Shown: positions 17,838 to 26,541 of the stretch, one piece after another
Numbering within the stretch: the stretch's first letter is position 1
Layout: each line of letters starts with the position of its first letter
The notes under the pieces: model-generated
Databases searched by the model: none
What the model was told of the DNA's origin: nothing
The model's input: only the letters and a program-made list of their open reading frames with translations
NCBI RefSeq assembly: GCF_009363435.1
Contig: NZ_CP045354.1
Span: 500,001 to 564,000 of the forward strand
Length of the DNA: 64,000 nt
From: Labrenzia sp. THAF82
GTDB taxonomy: Bacteria; Pseudomonadota; Alphaproteobacteria; Rhizobiales; Stappiaceae
Direction: 5' to 3'
Made by a program: the position numbers and the translations under genes

Positions 17838-18197
17838 ATGTCACGCGTCAAACGGGGCGTAACCGCCCACGCTCGTCACAAGAAAGTTCTGAAGGCCGCT
17901 AAAGGTTATTACGGCCGCCGCAAGAGCACCATCCGCGTTGCCAAGCAGGCTGTCGAGAAGGCAGGCCAATACGCTTATCGCGACCGCAAGGCCAAGAAGC
18001 GTAACTTCCGCTCGCTCTGGATCCAGCGCATCAACGCAGCAACCCGTCAGCATGGCCTGACCTATGGCCGGTTTATCGACGGTCTGAACAAGGCTGGTGT
18101 TGAAGTCGACCGCAAGATTCTGTCCGATCTCGCGATCAATCAGCCGGATGCCTTCAAGGTTCTGGTTGACAAGGCACAGGGTGCTCTGACTGCTTAA
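17838..18197 (+). CDS. rplT: 50S ribosomal protein L20
   Basis: A 119-residue ribosomal protein needed for early 50S assembly. Diagnostic strings are [19 protein letters not shown] at the start and WIQRINAA in the middle. GAAGGAGATCACC precedes the start. In many bacteria L20 also represses its own operon by binding the leader RNA. The next gene is not pheS as in many proteobacteria but, after a terminator, an exonuclease gene. Confidence 0.98.
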   Translation: MSRVKRGVTAHARHKKVLKAAKGYYGRRKSTIRVAKQAVEKAGQYAYRDRKAKKRNFRSLWIQRINAATRQHGLTYGRFIDGLNKAGVEVDRKILSDLAINQPDAFKVLVDKAQGALTA

Positions 18198-18225
18198 TTC
18201 GGGCAGCTTGGAACAAGAATTCTGG

Positions 18226-18260
18226 AAAGCGCGGCTTTAGCGGGCCGCGCTTTTTCTTTT
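18226..18260 (+). terminator. Rho-independent terminator after rplT
   Basis: AAAGCGCGGC (18226-18235) pairs perfectly with GCCGCGCTTT (18244-18253) around an 8-base loop and runs into TTCTTTT. This is a strong terminator 28 bases after the L20 stop codon. Confidence 0.88.
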
Positions 18261-18330
18261 GTCTGCGTGACCGTGTTGCGCATGCCCTGTTAGGCTCAGA
18301 GCTCTCCGGCAACGAAGCGATAAAGGTCGA

Positions 18331-18975
18331 ATGTCTCACACTATTGTCTTTGACAGCGAGTTTCTGACAGCCCCCGGTGCGAAGGACCGCATGTGGTGCG
18401 GGCCATTGGACCCCGATCCGTGTGTCGCCCAAATCGGTGCTGTGAAGCTGTCGCTTGAGCCGGGCTTTCGTGTGCTTGAAACGGAGCGAATATTTATCAA
18501 GACCGCGGATCGATATGGAAAGCCGACCGTTGTCGATCCATTCTTCACTGAATTGACCGGTATTACCCAGGCTCGGATCGACGCCGAAGGAATAAGACCT
18601 GAAGACGCACATTTGAGGCTTGCCCGAATTGCCGGCGATGCGACGCTGTGGTCCTGGGGTAAGGACGAAATGTTTCTGATGGCAGTCAGCTGCTACGTGG
18701 CGGGCATGGTTCCGCCAATTCCGGCGCACAGGTTCGGGAACGCGGCAAGCCTTTTGAACAAGGCCGGTATGTCTTTGGAGGATATTGGCAGGACGACCAG
18801 CGGTGAACTTGCGACCTACTTCGGGTTGCCGACCCCACCCGGCCGTCATCATGATGCACTCGATGACGCAATGTCGATCACGGTTTGCCTGCAGCATCTT
18901 CTGAAGACCGGACGCTTGGACGCTTCCGACTTTGATTTGCCGAGTCCCAAAACCGGAGCCTTGGTCCAAGTCTGA
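18331..18975 (+). CDS. DEDDh-type 3'-5' exonuclease
   Basis: A 214-residue exonuclease of the RNase T / DNA polymerase III epsilon superfamily. The first acidic motif is FDSEF (Asp8, Glu10), the middle one WSWGKDEMFL (near residue 110), and the third HHDALDDA, giving the catalytic His and Asp near residues 173-178. The protein has no extra domain, so it is a stand-alone nuclease acting on RNA or DNA ends. It follows the rplT terminator and probably has its own promoter. The target is not predictable from sequence. Confidence 0.8.
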   Translation: MSHTIVFDSEFLTAPGAKDRMWCGPLDPDPCVAQIGAVKLSLEPGFRVLETERIFIKTADRYGKPTVVDPFFTELTGITQARIDAEGIRPEDAHLRLARIAGDATLWSWGKDEMFLMAVSCYVAGMVPPIPAHRFGNAASLLNKAGMSLEDIGRTTSGELATYFGLPTPPGRHHDALDDAMSITVCLQHLLKTGRLDASDFDLPSPKTGALVQV

Positions 18976-19133
18976 CCAAAACAGGACAGAATCACAAATT
19001 GGGACGGGATTTGCCGGTTTTGCGAAGGCAAGTTCTTTTTCTTCTTGCGCGCAATATCCTCGTTTTCCCCCTTACCTGGCCCATTCGCGCACACTTTCGT
19101 TAACTTTTGTGACCCTGTTTTGGCGGTTTTCCG

Positions 19134-19162
19134 CGGACAAAAGGTTAACGCCTTCCTATATT
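19134..19162 (+). promoter_or_regulatory. Candidate promoter for the small protein at 19235
   Basis: CGGACA (19134-19139) and TATATT (19157-19162) are 17 bases apart. Both hexamers match sigma-70 consensus at four or more positions. The GTG start lies about 70 bases further on. Confidence 0.4.
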
Positions 19163-19234
19163 GGCATGGTGATTGCGAGGTTTCAGACAGGAAGGCACTG
19201 ATTGTGCCGATTTGAAACAATGAGGCGTTAATAC

Positions 19235-19570
19235 GTGCGAGTGAACCCGGTAACATCGGCAGGACGTGCCAATGTGAGGCGCAAACGTCCCTCAATGGGA
19301 GAGACGGAAAGCGAGCGCCAGGGCAATAGCTTTGCGTCATACCTGCCAGAGCCGCCCAAGCCGGATCTTGAGCGTGATCATGATGCCTTCACCGGACGGT
19401 ATTACCCGAATTCGGTCTTTCTGGCTCATCTGATTGCAACACGCGACTATGACATCCAGACCCGTCAGGTCCGCCCAGCAGACACTCTGTCAGGTGCTAA
19501 CAGCTATCGGGCGATGGCAGCTCTGCCGCGACAGCGTGGAGCAGGCCACCTTCTCAAGACCGAGCGCTGA
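19235..19570 (+). CDS. Small conserved alphaproteobacterial protein, function unknown
   Basis: A 111-residue protein with a basic N-terminus and a C-terminal block reading YYPNSVFLAHLIATRDY, then Gln-Thr-Arg and a closing SYRAM. I recognise this Phe-Leu-Ala-x-Leu-Ile-Ala-Thr pattern from hypothetical proteins of rhizobia and relatives; no function is known to me. The start is GTG at 19235 with GAGG 8 bases upstream. There are no membrane segments or signal peptide. It is a single-gene unit with a candidate promoter upstream and a strong terminator downstream. The gene at 19831 has a similar C-terminal pattern and may be a divergent paralogue. Confidence 0.65.
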   Translation: MRVNPVTSAGRANVRRKRPSMGETESERQGNSFASYLPEPPKPDLERDHDAFTGRYYPNSVFLAHLIATRDYDIQTRQVRPADTLSGANSYRAMAALPRQRGAGHLLKTER

Positions 19571-19614
19571 TCTCTCGATTTTTTGAATTCCAGATGTACC
19601 ACTGGATAGCCTCG

Positions 19615-19643
19615 GCCCGGAGCATCGCTCCGGGCTCTTTTTT
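19615..19643 (+). terminator. Rho-independent terminator
   Basis: GCCCGGAGC (19615-19623) pairs perfectly with GCTCCGGGC (19627-19635) around a 3-base loop and is followed by TCTTTTTT. It closes the small gene ending at 19570. Confidence 0.88.
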
Positions 19644-19718
19644 AGCGCTGATTTCTTTGAGGGTCAGGCAGATTTGGACCGCTTGCTTTTGTTGTTGCGG
19701 TGGAGCTGGCAACCCTTT

Positions 19719-19734
19719 TGTGACGCGCGTCACA
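19719..19734. promoter_or_regulatory. CRP-type palindrome TGTGA-N6-TCACA
   Basis: TGTGACGCGCGTCACA is a perfect 16-bp palindrome that matches the CRP consensus half-sites TGTGA and TCACA at the canonical 6-base spacing. It lies 96 bases before the start at 19831. The palindrome is followed by TTTTTCTCTT, so a short rightward terminator hairpin is an alternative reading. Confidence 0.45.
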
Positions 19735-19830
19735 TTTTTCTCTTGCGAGTCACGATAGGTTTGAACGCAGATCCGGAATCCCCGGACCTCCGAAAGACTG
19801 GCCACGGACTGGCCCACCACGGAGCAAAAG

Positions 19831-20151
19831 ATGCAAGTAAGACCTGTTTCAGCGATTCACGCCCTGCGAATTCGCCAAAAACCATCAGCAGACTTCGTTC
19901 CCAATTCAGACCTCTTTGGAGTATCTGAAGGAACATTCGCTGGTGTCGACATGATGCCAGCTCACCTGGCCGCAGAAGAGCTGCAGCGTGACCTTCACGC
20001 CGGTTCACATGCAGAATACGCAACCCAGCTTCTGGCGAGCCGTAACATGTCCGCAGAGACCGAAATGGAGCGTCAGCAGCATTTGGCGCAATACGCCACT
20101 GCCTCCGAAGACAGCGAAGAAACTTCCTTCACGATCTCACTGTCTGCCTGA
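19831..20151 (+). CDS. Small protein, function unknown
   Basis: A 106-residue soluble protein with no signal peptide or recognisable domain. Its C-terminal half is Glu/Gln/Ala-rich and probably helical, with EYATQLLASRNMSAETEMER (residues about 61-80). That stretch lines up with the FLAHLIATRDY block of the gene at 19235 through a shared Leu-x-Ala-x-Arg, then Thr and Arg spacing. GGAG precedes the ATG. It lies downstream of a CRP-like palindrome and is convergent with the multicopper oxidase gene 21 bases away. I do not recognise a family. Confidence 0.6.
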   Translation: MQVRPVSAIHALRIRQKPSADFVPNSDLFGVSEGTFAGVDMMPAHLAAEELQRDLHAGSHAEYATQLLASRNMSAETEMERQQHLAQYATASEDSEETSFTISLSA

Positions 20152-20172
20152 TTTGGTTCTGGTGATGGTTTA

Positions 20173-21567
20173 TCAAGTCTCGATCCTCAGAAAGCCGGCC
20201 AAACCGGTTTTCTGGTGCTCGATGACGTGACAATGGAACGCCCAATCACCGGGATTGTCAGCGACAAGGGCTACTTCCATCGTTTCATCCTTCAATAGCA
20301 AAGCCGTATCGGTCACGAGTGGCGGCAGGGTGCGTTTGTTTGACCGCAGCAGTTTGAAGGAAACGCCATGAAGATGGATCGGATGGGCGTTCGGAGATTC
20401 GTTTCTGAGACGCAGCACGTATGACTTGCCCAGCTTCATCGTCGCCAATGGGTCGAAAGGTCCAGGCGTATCCCCCGGCCAGGCCACCCGGTTGATCGAC
20501 CAGAATGTATATCCGAGTGAGCCACAGATGCTGGCTTGCGGAGCATCTCCTTCCGGTGACCAGCCGAACACGAAATCGATCACTTCGGCATTGGCGAGAT
20601 CCGGCTCAGGCACCGGATTGGGAGGAAGCGGCTCTAATTCCTTCAAATCTCGTCGGACGCTTTGGCCAGCTGCGCTGAACGTTGCCAGAAGCCGGTCACC
20701 ATTGGCACGACGTAGAAACAATTTTACCGTTTCGCCGTCCTGGTCCGGTACCTTCAACGCAATATCCGCACGCTGACCGGGCGACAGGACCAGGTCTTTC
20801 GCCGGTAGGGGCTTGGGTAATGGGTGAGAATCGATAGCGATGACCCGGGCCTCGCCGCCCTCAAGTTCGTAAGTTCCAACGCGAGTCAGGTCGGTAACGG
20901 CCAGTCTGAGGCGGACAAGGCTTCCCGCCTGCAGTTCGTAAACAGGCTCCTTCTGCCAATTGACGGTCGACACCGTTCCGAGCGTGCCACCGCGTGCAGC
21001 ATTTCTCGGCTTTGAGAAGGCAATGAACTGACCGTCGCCGCCGAGGCGAAAGTCCCGAATGTTCAATGGCAGGTCTTGGTCGAAACCAATATCTTCCGGT
21101 TCTTCGACCACCATGATCCCGGTCAGGCCACGAGCAATCTGTTCAAGCGTATTGCAATGAGGGTGATACCAGAACGTCCCTGCATCTGGCGGCGTGAATT
21201 CGTATCGGAAGGACTGACCCGTTTCGATCGGATACTGGGTCAGATAAGGCACGCCATCCATCCGGTTGGGAATTCTAAGTCCGTGCCAATGCACGACGGT
21301 CGGCTCATCCAGATCGTTGATGACATCGATTGCCACCTTCTGTCCCTGCCTCATGCGCAGTACCGGCGGCGGCGCATCAGGGAGGAAGCTCATCATGTCG
21401 CGCGTAAGCGTCCCGGGCAAAATGGAGTGATCGTGGTTGGAAAGTCTCAGGATATGCTCCGCGGAATCGGTAGCCGCAAAGCCTTTTGCCGCAAGGCCTC
21501 CTGCCGCAAACGCTGAAACTGCTCCTGCGCTGCCCAGCAACAATTCTCGCCTTGATACTGAAGGCAT
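20173..21567 (-). CDS. Tat-exported multicopper oxidase
   Basis: Three-cupredoxin-domain oxidase of 464 residues. All copper motifs are present: HWHG (about residues 93-96), WYHPHC (about 133-138), HPIHLHGVSF and HCHVIEHQKTGL near the C-terminus, giving the type 1 site and the trinuclear centre. The N-terminus SRRELLLGSAGAVSAFAAGG is a twin-arginine signal, so the folded enzyme goes to the periplasm. I chose the ATG at 21567 because AAGGA lies just upstream and it places the Arg-Arg pair at the right distance. The CueO-like methionine-rich insert is not obvious, so copper-oxidase versus FtsP/laccase-like roles stay open. The gene stands alone. Confidence 0.87.
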   Translation of the reverse strand: MPSVSRRELLLGSAGAVSAFAAGGLAAKGFAATDSAEHILRLSNHDHSILPGTLTRDMMSFLPDAPPPVLRMRQGQKVAIDVINDLDEPTVVHWHGLRIPNRMDGVPYLTQYPIETGQSFRYEFTPPDAGTFWYHPHCNTLEQIARGLTGIMVVEEPEDIGFDQDLPLNIRDFRLGGDGQFIAFSKPRNAARGGTLGTVSTVNWQKEPVYELQAGSLVRLRLAVTDLTRVGTYELEGGEARVIAIDSHPLPKPLPAKDLVLSPGQRADIALKVPDQDGETVKLFLRRANGDRLLATFSAAGQSVRRDLKELEPLPPNPVPEPDLANAEVIDFVFGWSPEGDAPQASICGSLGYTFWSINRVAWPGDTPGPFDPLATMKLGKSYVLRLRNESPNAHPIHLHGVSFKLLRSNKRTLPPLVTDTALLLKDETMEVALVADNPGDWAFHCHVIEHQKTGLAGFLRIET

Positions 21568-21669
21568 GACTGTCCTTATGATTTGAAGGCGCATCCTGGC
21601 GCAATCAACACGCAGGCGCACACTTTCGCAAGGACAAAGTGAGAGTGCCCGGTAGTGCCGAGCAATTCG

Positions 21670-23265
21670 TCAATAACCTGCTGCGTGGCCGTCCTTGCGC
21701 GGGTCAGACCCGGCTGTCAACAACCCCCGTGCCTTGTCGATCATGATGGCCTGACTGCCGCCAATGGCTCCCTTGGCTGGCGTCACCTGATGGCCAAGTG
21801 CTTTGAGGCCGTCCAGTGTCGATGGCGGGATCAGTTTCTCTGCCTGGAGTTCGTGTGTATCCAGATCCATGAACATGCGTGGGAAATCGATCGCAGCCTG
21901 TACGTCCATTCCATAGTCGATGATGTTGGTCAGCAGGTGGGCATGTCCGCAGGCCTGGTATTGGCCACCCATTACACCGAAGGACAGCCATGGATTGCCA
22001 TCCTTGAGCACCATAGCCGGAATGATCGTGTGGAGCGGCCGCTTGCCGCCGTCAATGGAGTTTGCGTGACCTGCCTGTGCCTTGAACGCTCGGCCACGGC
22101 AATGCAGAAGCACACCGCTGTCCTGTGCAACGATCCCCGAGCCGAAATCCGAAAACAGCGAGTTTATAAAGGAAACGGCCAGCCCATCCTTGTCTACAAC
22201 GGTCAGATAAACCGTATCGGTCTGCGGGCTCAGTGAAGATTGGGGCAGGGAAGCCATGCGTTTGTTGACCGACACTTCTGCGGCAAGCCGGTCGAGATAA
22301 TCCGACGCAATCAACCCGGAATGGCAAACGTCCATATAGCCAGGATCCGTTACGAACCTGTCGCGGACTGCATAGGCAAGCCGTGTTGCTTCCATCTGCA
22401 GGTGGAACCTCTCCGGGCCCATTGGATCCAGGTTTTCAAGGTCGAACTTTTCCAGAATCCCGAGCATCACCAAGGCAATGATGCCTTGTCCATTGGGCGG
22501 CAATTCCGCAACCGTATGCCCCTTGTAGTCTCTCATGACGGGAGAGACCGCGGTCGTATGGCACGCGGCGAGGTCGTCCTCCGTCATCAAGCCGCCGCGG
22601 CTTTGCAGAGCTTCGACGATATCGCTGGCAATCGGACCGGAATAAAACGCATCCGCACCATCGGCGGCGATAGCCTCGAGTGTTGCGGCAAGATGCGGGT
22701 ATTTGAGGATCGTGCCTATGGCAGGTGCGTTGCCATCAATGAGGTACCGTGCCGTCGATACCGGATCAGAGGCCAGTTTCTCGACATTGTTGGCCCAGTC
22801 GTTTGCCACGCGGGGCGCAACAGGAAACCCTTCACGGGCATATTGAATGGCACGCTTGAAAAGTTTGCCGAATTCCGTTGATCCGTGCGCCTTGTGCAGG
22901 GTTTCCCAAGCGCGCACAGCACCCGGCACAGTGACCGCATGGGCGGACGTGTCGGTGATGTCTTCAACGCCTAGTTCGGCGAGTTTTTCAGGTGTTGCCG
23001 CACGCGGTGCTGCGCCCGAACCATTAAAGCCGGTCAGCCGGCCATCCGGTTCGGTAACGATTGCAAAGCAGTCACCGCCGATGCCTGTCATATGCGGTTC
23101 GACGACACATTGCACGGCAACGGCGGCGATGGCCGCGTCCACTGCGTTGCCTCCGTCCTGCAGAACCTCCAGCGCGGTGCTTGTTGCCAGAGGATGCGAT
23201 GTTGCCGCAGCTGCTTCGCGCGCAAAAACCGGTGACCGGCCTGGCGCCTGAAAATCACGCTTCAC
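21670..23265 (-). CDS. Gamma-glutamyltransferase-family Ntn hydrolase (cytoplasmic type)
   Basis: A 531-residue member of the GGT family with the fold hallmarks GGNAVDAAIAA near the N-terminus, MTGIGGDCF and a C-terminal PLHTIIPAM. The self-cleavage nucleophile region reads SPQTDTVYLTVVDKDG. The Thr before Val should be the new N-terminus of the small subunit, where classical GGTs have Thr-Thr-His. There is no signal peptide, unlike periplasmic GGT. Both points favour the oxamate amidohydrolase (HpxW)-like or other amidase branch over glutathione hydrolysis. It is transcribed alone and diverges from the DUF336 gene 227 bases away. Confidence 0.8.
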   Translation of the reverse strand: MKRDFQAPGRSPVFAREAAAATSHPLATSTALEVLQDGGNAVDAAIAAVAVQCVVEPHMTGIGGDCFAIVTEPDGRLTGFNGSGAAPRAATPEKLAELGVEDITDTSAHAVTVPGAVRAWETLHKAHGSTEFGKLFKRAIQYAREGFPVAPRVANDWANNVEKLASDPVSTARYLIDGNAPAIGTILKYPHLAATLEAIAADGADAFYSGPIASDIVEALQSRGGLMTEDDLAACHTTAVSPVMRDYKGHTVAELPPNGQGIIALVMLGILEKFDLENLDPMGPERFHLQMEATRLAYAVRDRFVTDPGYMDVCHSGLIASDYLDRLAAEVSVNKRMASLPQSSLSPQTDTVYLTVVDKDGLAVSFINSLFSDFGSGIVAQDSGVLLHCRGRAFKAQAGHANSIDGGKRPLHTIIPAMVLKDGNPWLSFGVMGGQYQACGHAHLLTNIIDYGMDVQAAIDFPRMFMDLDTHELQAEKLIPPSTLDGLKALGHQVTPAKGAIGGSQAIMIDKARGLLTAGSDPRKDGHAAGY

Positions 23266-23492
23266 TGAAAATCTCCTGCCCGAAACGCCTATTTATTCCG
23301 AATTGCCGCAAGTGTTTCCCGACTTTCCCACCTATTCGGCACCCGTTCGATTTGCTAGCAAATCCCGATCGCGGGCAGCACCTTAAGGAGAAGCGGTTAA
23401 TTGCGCAAACCTGCATGAGCGGGTTTCTTCGATGCGGCGGAACAAGCCGGACAAGGTGCCAACCGGCCAACAGACCAGACAGGCGGTAAACA

Positions 23493-23927
23493 ATGACTCT
23501 TGGAATGACACTTTCAACGGCAGAGGCAATCACTTCCGCCGCATTGGAAAAAGCAGTCGAACTCAAACTGAAGCCTCTTACCGTTGCGATTCTGGACGCG
23601 GGCGGTCATGCGGTTCTGGTCAAACGGCAGGACGGCTCATCCATTATGCGCCCTCAGATTGCAACCGGAAAAGCCATTGGAGCATTGGCTGTCGGAACCG
23701 GTACACGCTGGCTGAATGCAAACGCGGAGTCGCGGCCTCATTTCGTCAACGCGCTGAACGGCGTCTCCGGCGGTGCGATCGTGCCTGTTCCAGGTGGTGT
23801 TCTGATCAAAGGCGAGAGTGGAGAGACCCTTGGCGCTGTCGGAATAACCGGAGATACCTCTGACAATGACGAAGCGTGCGCAGTTGCCGGCATTGTTGCT
23901 GCCGGTCTTGTCGCCGATTGCGGCTGA
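23493..23927 (+). CDS. GlcG/HbpS-family (DUF336) protein
   Basis: A 144-residue protein of the heme-binding GlcG/PduO-C family. Family features are the long N-terminal helix with TAEAITSAALEKA, VAILDAGGHAVLVKRQDG in the middle, and GGVLIKGESGETLGAVGITG toward the C-terminus. It is cytoplasmic, with no signal peptide. Members occur as small accessory proteins in several catabolic loci; no activity can be assigned here. It is convergent with the acetyltransferase gene, with 6 bases between stops. Confidence 0.85.
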   Translation: MTLGMTLSTAEAITSAALEKAVELKLKPLTVAILDAGGHAVLVKRQDGSSIMRPQIATGKAIGALAVGTGTRWLNANAESRPHFVNALNGVSGGAIVPVPGGVLIKGESGETLGAVGITGDTSDNDEACAVAGIVAAGLVADCG

Positions 23928-23933
23928 TCCGGT

Positions 23934-24425
23934 TCAACGGGTTGAGAGGCCTTTTCGGAATATGGCCAGTTTTCCGCTGGCCGTTGCCACCTGATCGATC
24001 TGTTCCCAGCGTCTGTTTTTCAGAATGGTCGTTGCCGAACCTGTCGTAGCAAGGATGTGATCAAATCCGAGTTGCGCCGCCTCGATTTCCGCAGCAGCAA
24101 CCAGCGCGCTTCCGATGCCATTTCGGCGCAGGGCTTCCGGCACAAGCAAAGCCGTCAACCAAGCGCCGGGATAGACGTCGGAGCCTGGAGATGTTGACCT
24201 GAGCGATACGGTTCCAATTGGCAGTAAGGCTCGATCTACCGCCACCAGGCATTGCGGCAAGATGCCTGGCGTCTTTAGGCAGGCCTTCAGGTCTTTTCTT
24301 GCGTCACCTGAACCGCCTGGCCCATACCAGTGCGGCCAACTGTCCTGATACAAGTCTGCGATCTGCCCAAGCTGCCGGGAAAGGTCAGACAGGGGCAGAA
24401 TTCCGGCGAGTGCGCGCGCCGTCAA
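23934..24425 (-). CDS. GNAT-family N-acetyltransferase
   Basis: A 163-residue GNAT protein. The acetyl-CoA-binding motif A is LLVPEALRRNGIGSALVAAA (residues about 93-112), with beta-4 strand LTAL before it. The N-terminal part is Trp-rich (DSWPHWYG). The substrate is unknown. It starts 3 bases after phaR in the same direction and is probably co-transcribed with it. Confidence 0.78.
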   Translation of the reverse strand: MTARALAGILPLSDLSRQLGQIADLYQDSWPHWYGPGGSGDARKDLKACLKTPGILPQCLVAVDRALLPIGTVSLRSTSPGSDVYPGAWLTALLVPEALRRNGIGSALVAAAEIEAAQLGFDHILATTGSATTILKNRRWEQIDQVATASGKLAIFRKGLSTR

Positions 24426-24428
24426 AGA

Positions 24429-25022
24429 TCAGGGCTTGTCGGAGAGCTTGTTGATCTTCTTCTGCATTTCCTCGAGCTGACGCTTCATATCGTCAAGATC
24501 AGCCGTTTCGGCTTTCTCGGTCTTGGTGCTGCCTGTGGCTGTCGGTGCTTCCGATGCGGCTCCGGCCTCACCTGTCGGGAACGGCATGAACATCTTCATC
24601 GCCCGTTCAAACATTTCAGTATTGCGTTTGACCTGGTCCTCGATCGCGTCGAAGGCTGTGGCTCCGAAAGCTTCGCTCATTTGAGATCGCAGCTTTTCCT
24701 GTTCCTTCGTCAAGGATGTCATCGAATATTCGAGAAAGCTCGGCACGAGACCCTGCATGCTGTCGCCGTAAAAGCGGATCAGTTGTCTGAGGAAAGTCAC
24801 GGGAAGCAGGTTCTGGCCCTTGCCTTCCTGCTCGAAGATAATCTGGGTCAGAACAGACCGGGTGATATCCTCGCCGCTCTTTGCGTCATAGACGACAAAG
24901 TCTTCTTCCCCCTTCACCATCACCGCCAGATCCTCAAGGGTGACATAGGTGCTGGTGCCCGTGTTGTAGAGCCGCCGGTTGGCGTATTTCTTGATGATTG
25001 TTGGCTCGCTGGTTTTGGCCAT
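24429..25022 (-). CDS. phaR: Polyhydroxyalkanoate synthesis repressor PhaR
   Basis: A 197-residue PHB-responsive repressor. Residues about 8-60 are the PhaR DNA-binding domain, with IIKKYANRRLYNTGTSTYVT as the diagnostic string, followed by the PHB_acc domain (FDFVVYDAKSG region and FLRQLIRFYGDSMQGLVPSF). The C-terminal third is low in complexity and ends in a predicted coiled coil (DLDDMKRQLEEMQKKINKL). PhaR represses phasin genes and its own gene and is released by nascent PHB granules. It is divergent from phaAB, with 318 bases between the starts; PHA synthase is not in the window. Confidence 0.93.
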   Translation of the reverse strand: MAKTSEPTIIKKYANRRLYNTGTSTYVTLEDLAVMVKGEEDFVVYDAKSGEDITRSVLTQIIFEQEGKGQNLLPVTFLRQLIRFYGDSMQGLVPSFLEYSMTSLTKEQEKLRSQMSEAFGATAFDAIEDQVKRNTEMFERAMKMFMPFPTGEAGAASEAPTATGSTKTEKAETADLDDMKRQLEEMQKKINKLSDKP

Positions 25023-25231
25023 CCGTCACTTCCGCCTATCTGCCTTACGGCTGGAACGGGATTTGCTCCCGTCTCGTTTCGCATTTGATGGCGCCGTCTT
25101 CGCAGACGCGTCATCTCCTCCAACTAAGAGACTAAGCCAATCGTAGCGGATCGTGCCACTCTTTTTATGTGCGCCGACGAAAGGATAATGCCGCAAATGC
25201 GAAATCAGGCCGCGCATACGGAGAGTCACGG

Positions 25232-25260
25232 TTGACACGCATGCCGGTGCGGTTTCTAGT
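25232..25260 (+). promoter_or_regulatory. Promoter of phaA
   Basis: TTGACA (25232-25237) and TCTAGT (25255-25260) are exactly 17 bases apart. The -35 is perfect and the -10 matches at four of six positions. The leader to the phaA ATG would be about 75 bases. The rest of the phaR-phaA gap (25023-25231) shows nothing else that I can identify with confidence. Confidence 0.5.
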
Positions 25261-25340
25261 CGCCTCATCGATAAGGAACAAAGGTGCCCTAACGGTACCA
25301 GCATTCTATGGCCGTCCGGCCTCAAGTCCTGGAGAGTATG

Positions 25341-26522
25341 ATGAGCGCTTCCACCGATGTTGTCATTGTCAGCGCGACCCGCACCCCTGTCGGGTCGTTC
25401 AACGGTTCTTTTGCCAATGTGCCGGCACATGATCTTGGTACCATTGTTATGAAAGCAGCGATGGAACAGGCCGGTGTCGACGGCGCTGATATCGACGAGG
25501 TGGTTTTCGGTCAGGTGTTGACTGCGGCGCAAGGCCAGAACCCTGCACGGCAGGCAGCCATCAACGCAGGTATCGCCGACAGTTCGACCGCCTGGACCCT
25601 TAATCAGGTTTGCGGTTCCGGCCTGCGGACGGTCGCCATTGCGGCACAGCAGATCCAGACAGGCGATGCATCCATCATGATGGCCGGTGGACAGGAAAAC
25701 ATGTCTTTGTCTCCGCATGCGGCACATATGCGCAACGGCTACAAGATGGGCGACTACAAGATGATCGACACAATGATCAAAGACGGCTTGTGGGACGCGT
25801 TCAATGGCTACCATATGGGTCAGACCGCCGAGAATGTCGCTGAAAAGTGGCAGATCAACCGCGAGCAGCAGGATGAATTCGCGGTCGCTTCCCAGAACAA
25901 GGCGGAAGCAGCTCAGAAGGCCGGAAAGTTCAAGGATGAGATCACACCGGTCACCGTAAAGGAGCGCAGGTCGGAGCGTGTCGTTGAGGATGATGAATAT
26001 ATTCGTCATGGCGCGACCCTTGAAAGCGTTGCAAAACTTCGTCCGGCCTTCAACAAGGAAGGATCTGTGACAGCCGCGAATGCTTCCGGCATCAACGACG
26101 GCGCGGCTGCGCTTTTGGTGATGAGCGCCGCGGAAGCCAAAAAGCGTGGGCTGACACCTCTGGTGCGGATTGCATCCTGGGCAACGGCCGGCGTCGATCC
26201 GGCGATCATGGGATCAGGTCCGATCCCGTCCTCACGGAAGGCTCTGGACAAGGCAGGCTGGAGCGCGGCTGATCTCGATCTGGTCGAGGCAAACGAAGCC
26301 TTCGCGGCTCAGGCATGTGCCGTCAACAAGGACATGGGCTGGAACCCGGACATCGTCAATGTCAACGGCGGCGCAATTGCGATCGGACACCCGATCGGCG
26401 CGTCAGGTGCTCGCATCCTGTGTACATTGATCCACGAAATGAACCGTCGTGACGCCAAAAAGGGCCTTGCAACGCTGTGTATCGGCGGCGGTATGGGCGT
26501 TGCCATGTGTCTGGAGCGCTAA
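25341..26522 (+). CDS. phaA: Acetyl-CoA acetyltransferase (beta-ketothiolase) PhaA
   Basis: Condenses two acetyl-CoA to acetoacetyl-CoA, the first step of PHB synthesis. The 393-residue length is standard. Thiolase marks include [14 protein letters not shown], with the acyl-binding cysteine near residue 89. [20 protein letters not shown] follows with the active-site His, and CIGGGMG carries the catalytic cysteine near residue 379. I chose the second of two adjacent ATGs (25341) because GGAG lies 6 bases upstream of it and homologues start MSAS. phaB follows after a 116-base gap with a hairpin. Confidence 0.94.
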   Translation: MSASTDVVIVSATRTPVGSFNGSFANVPAHDLGTIVMKAAMEQAGVDGADIDEVVFGQVLTAAQGQNPARQAAINAGIADSSTAWTLNQVCGSGLRTVAIAAQQIQTGDASIMMAGGQENMSLSPHAAHMRNGYKMGDYKMIDTMIKDGLWDAFNGYHMGQTAENVAEKWQINREQQDEFAVASQNKAEAAQKAGKFKDEITPVTVKERRSERVVEDDEYIRHGATLESVAKLRPAFNKEGSVTAANASGINDGAAALLVMSAAEAKKRGLTPLVRIASWATAGVDPAIMGSGPIPSSRKALDKAGWSAADLDLVEANEAFAAQACAVNKDMGWNPDIVNVNGGAIAIGHPIGASGARILCTLIHEMNRRDAKKGLATLCIGGGMGVAMCLER

Positions 26523-26541
26523 GCGTTCAAATGATTTGGAT

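Noticed and set aside
25026..26009. Minus-strand open frame of 327 codons opposite phaA
   Set aside because: It runs antisense through the thiolase gene and the phaA promoter and has no recognisable family.
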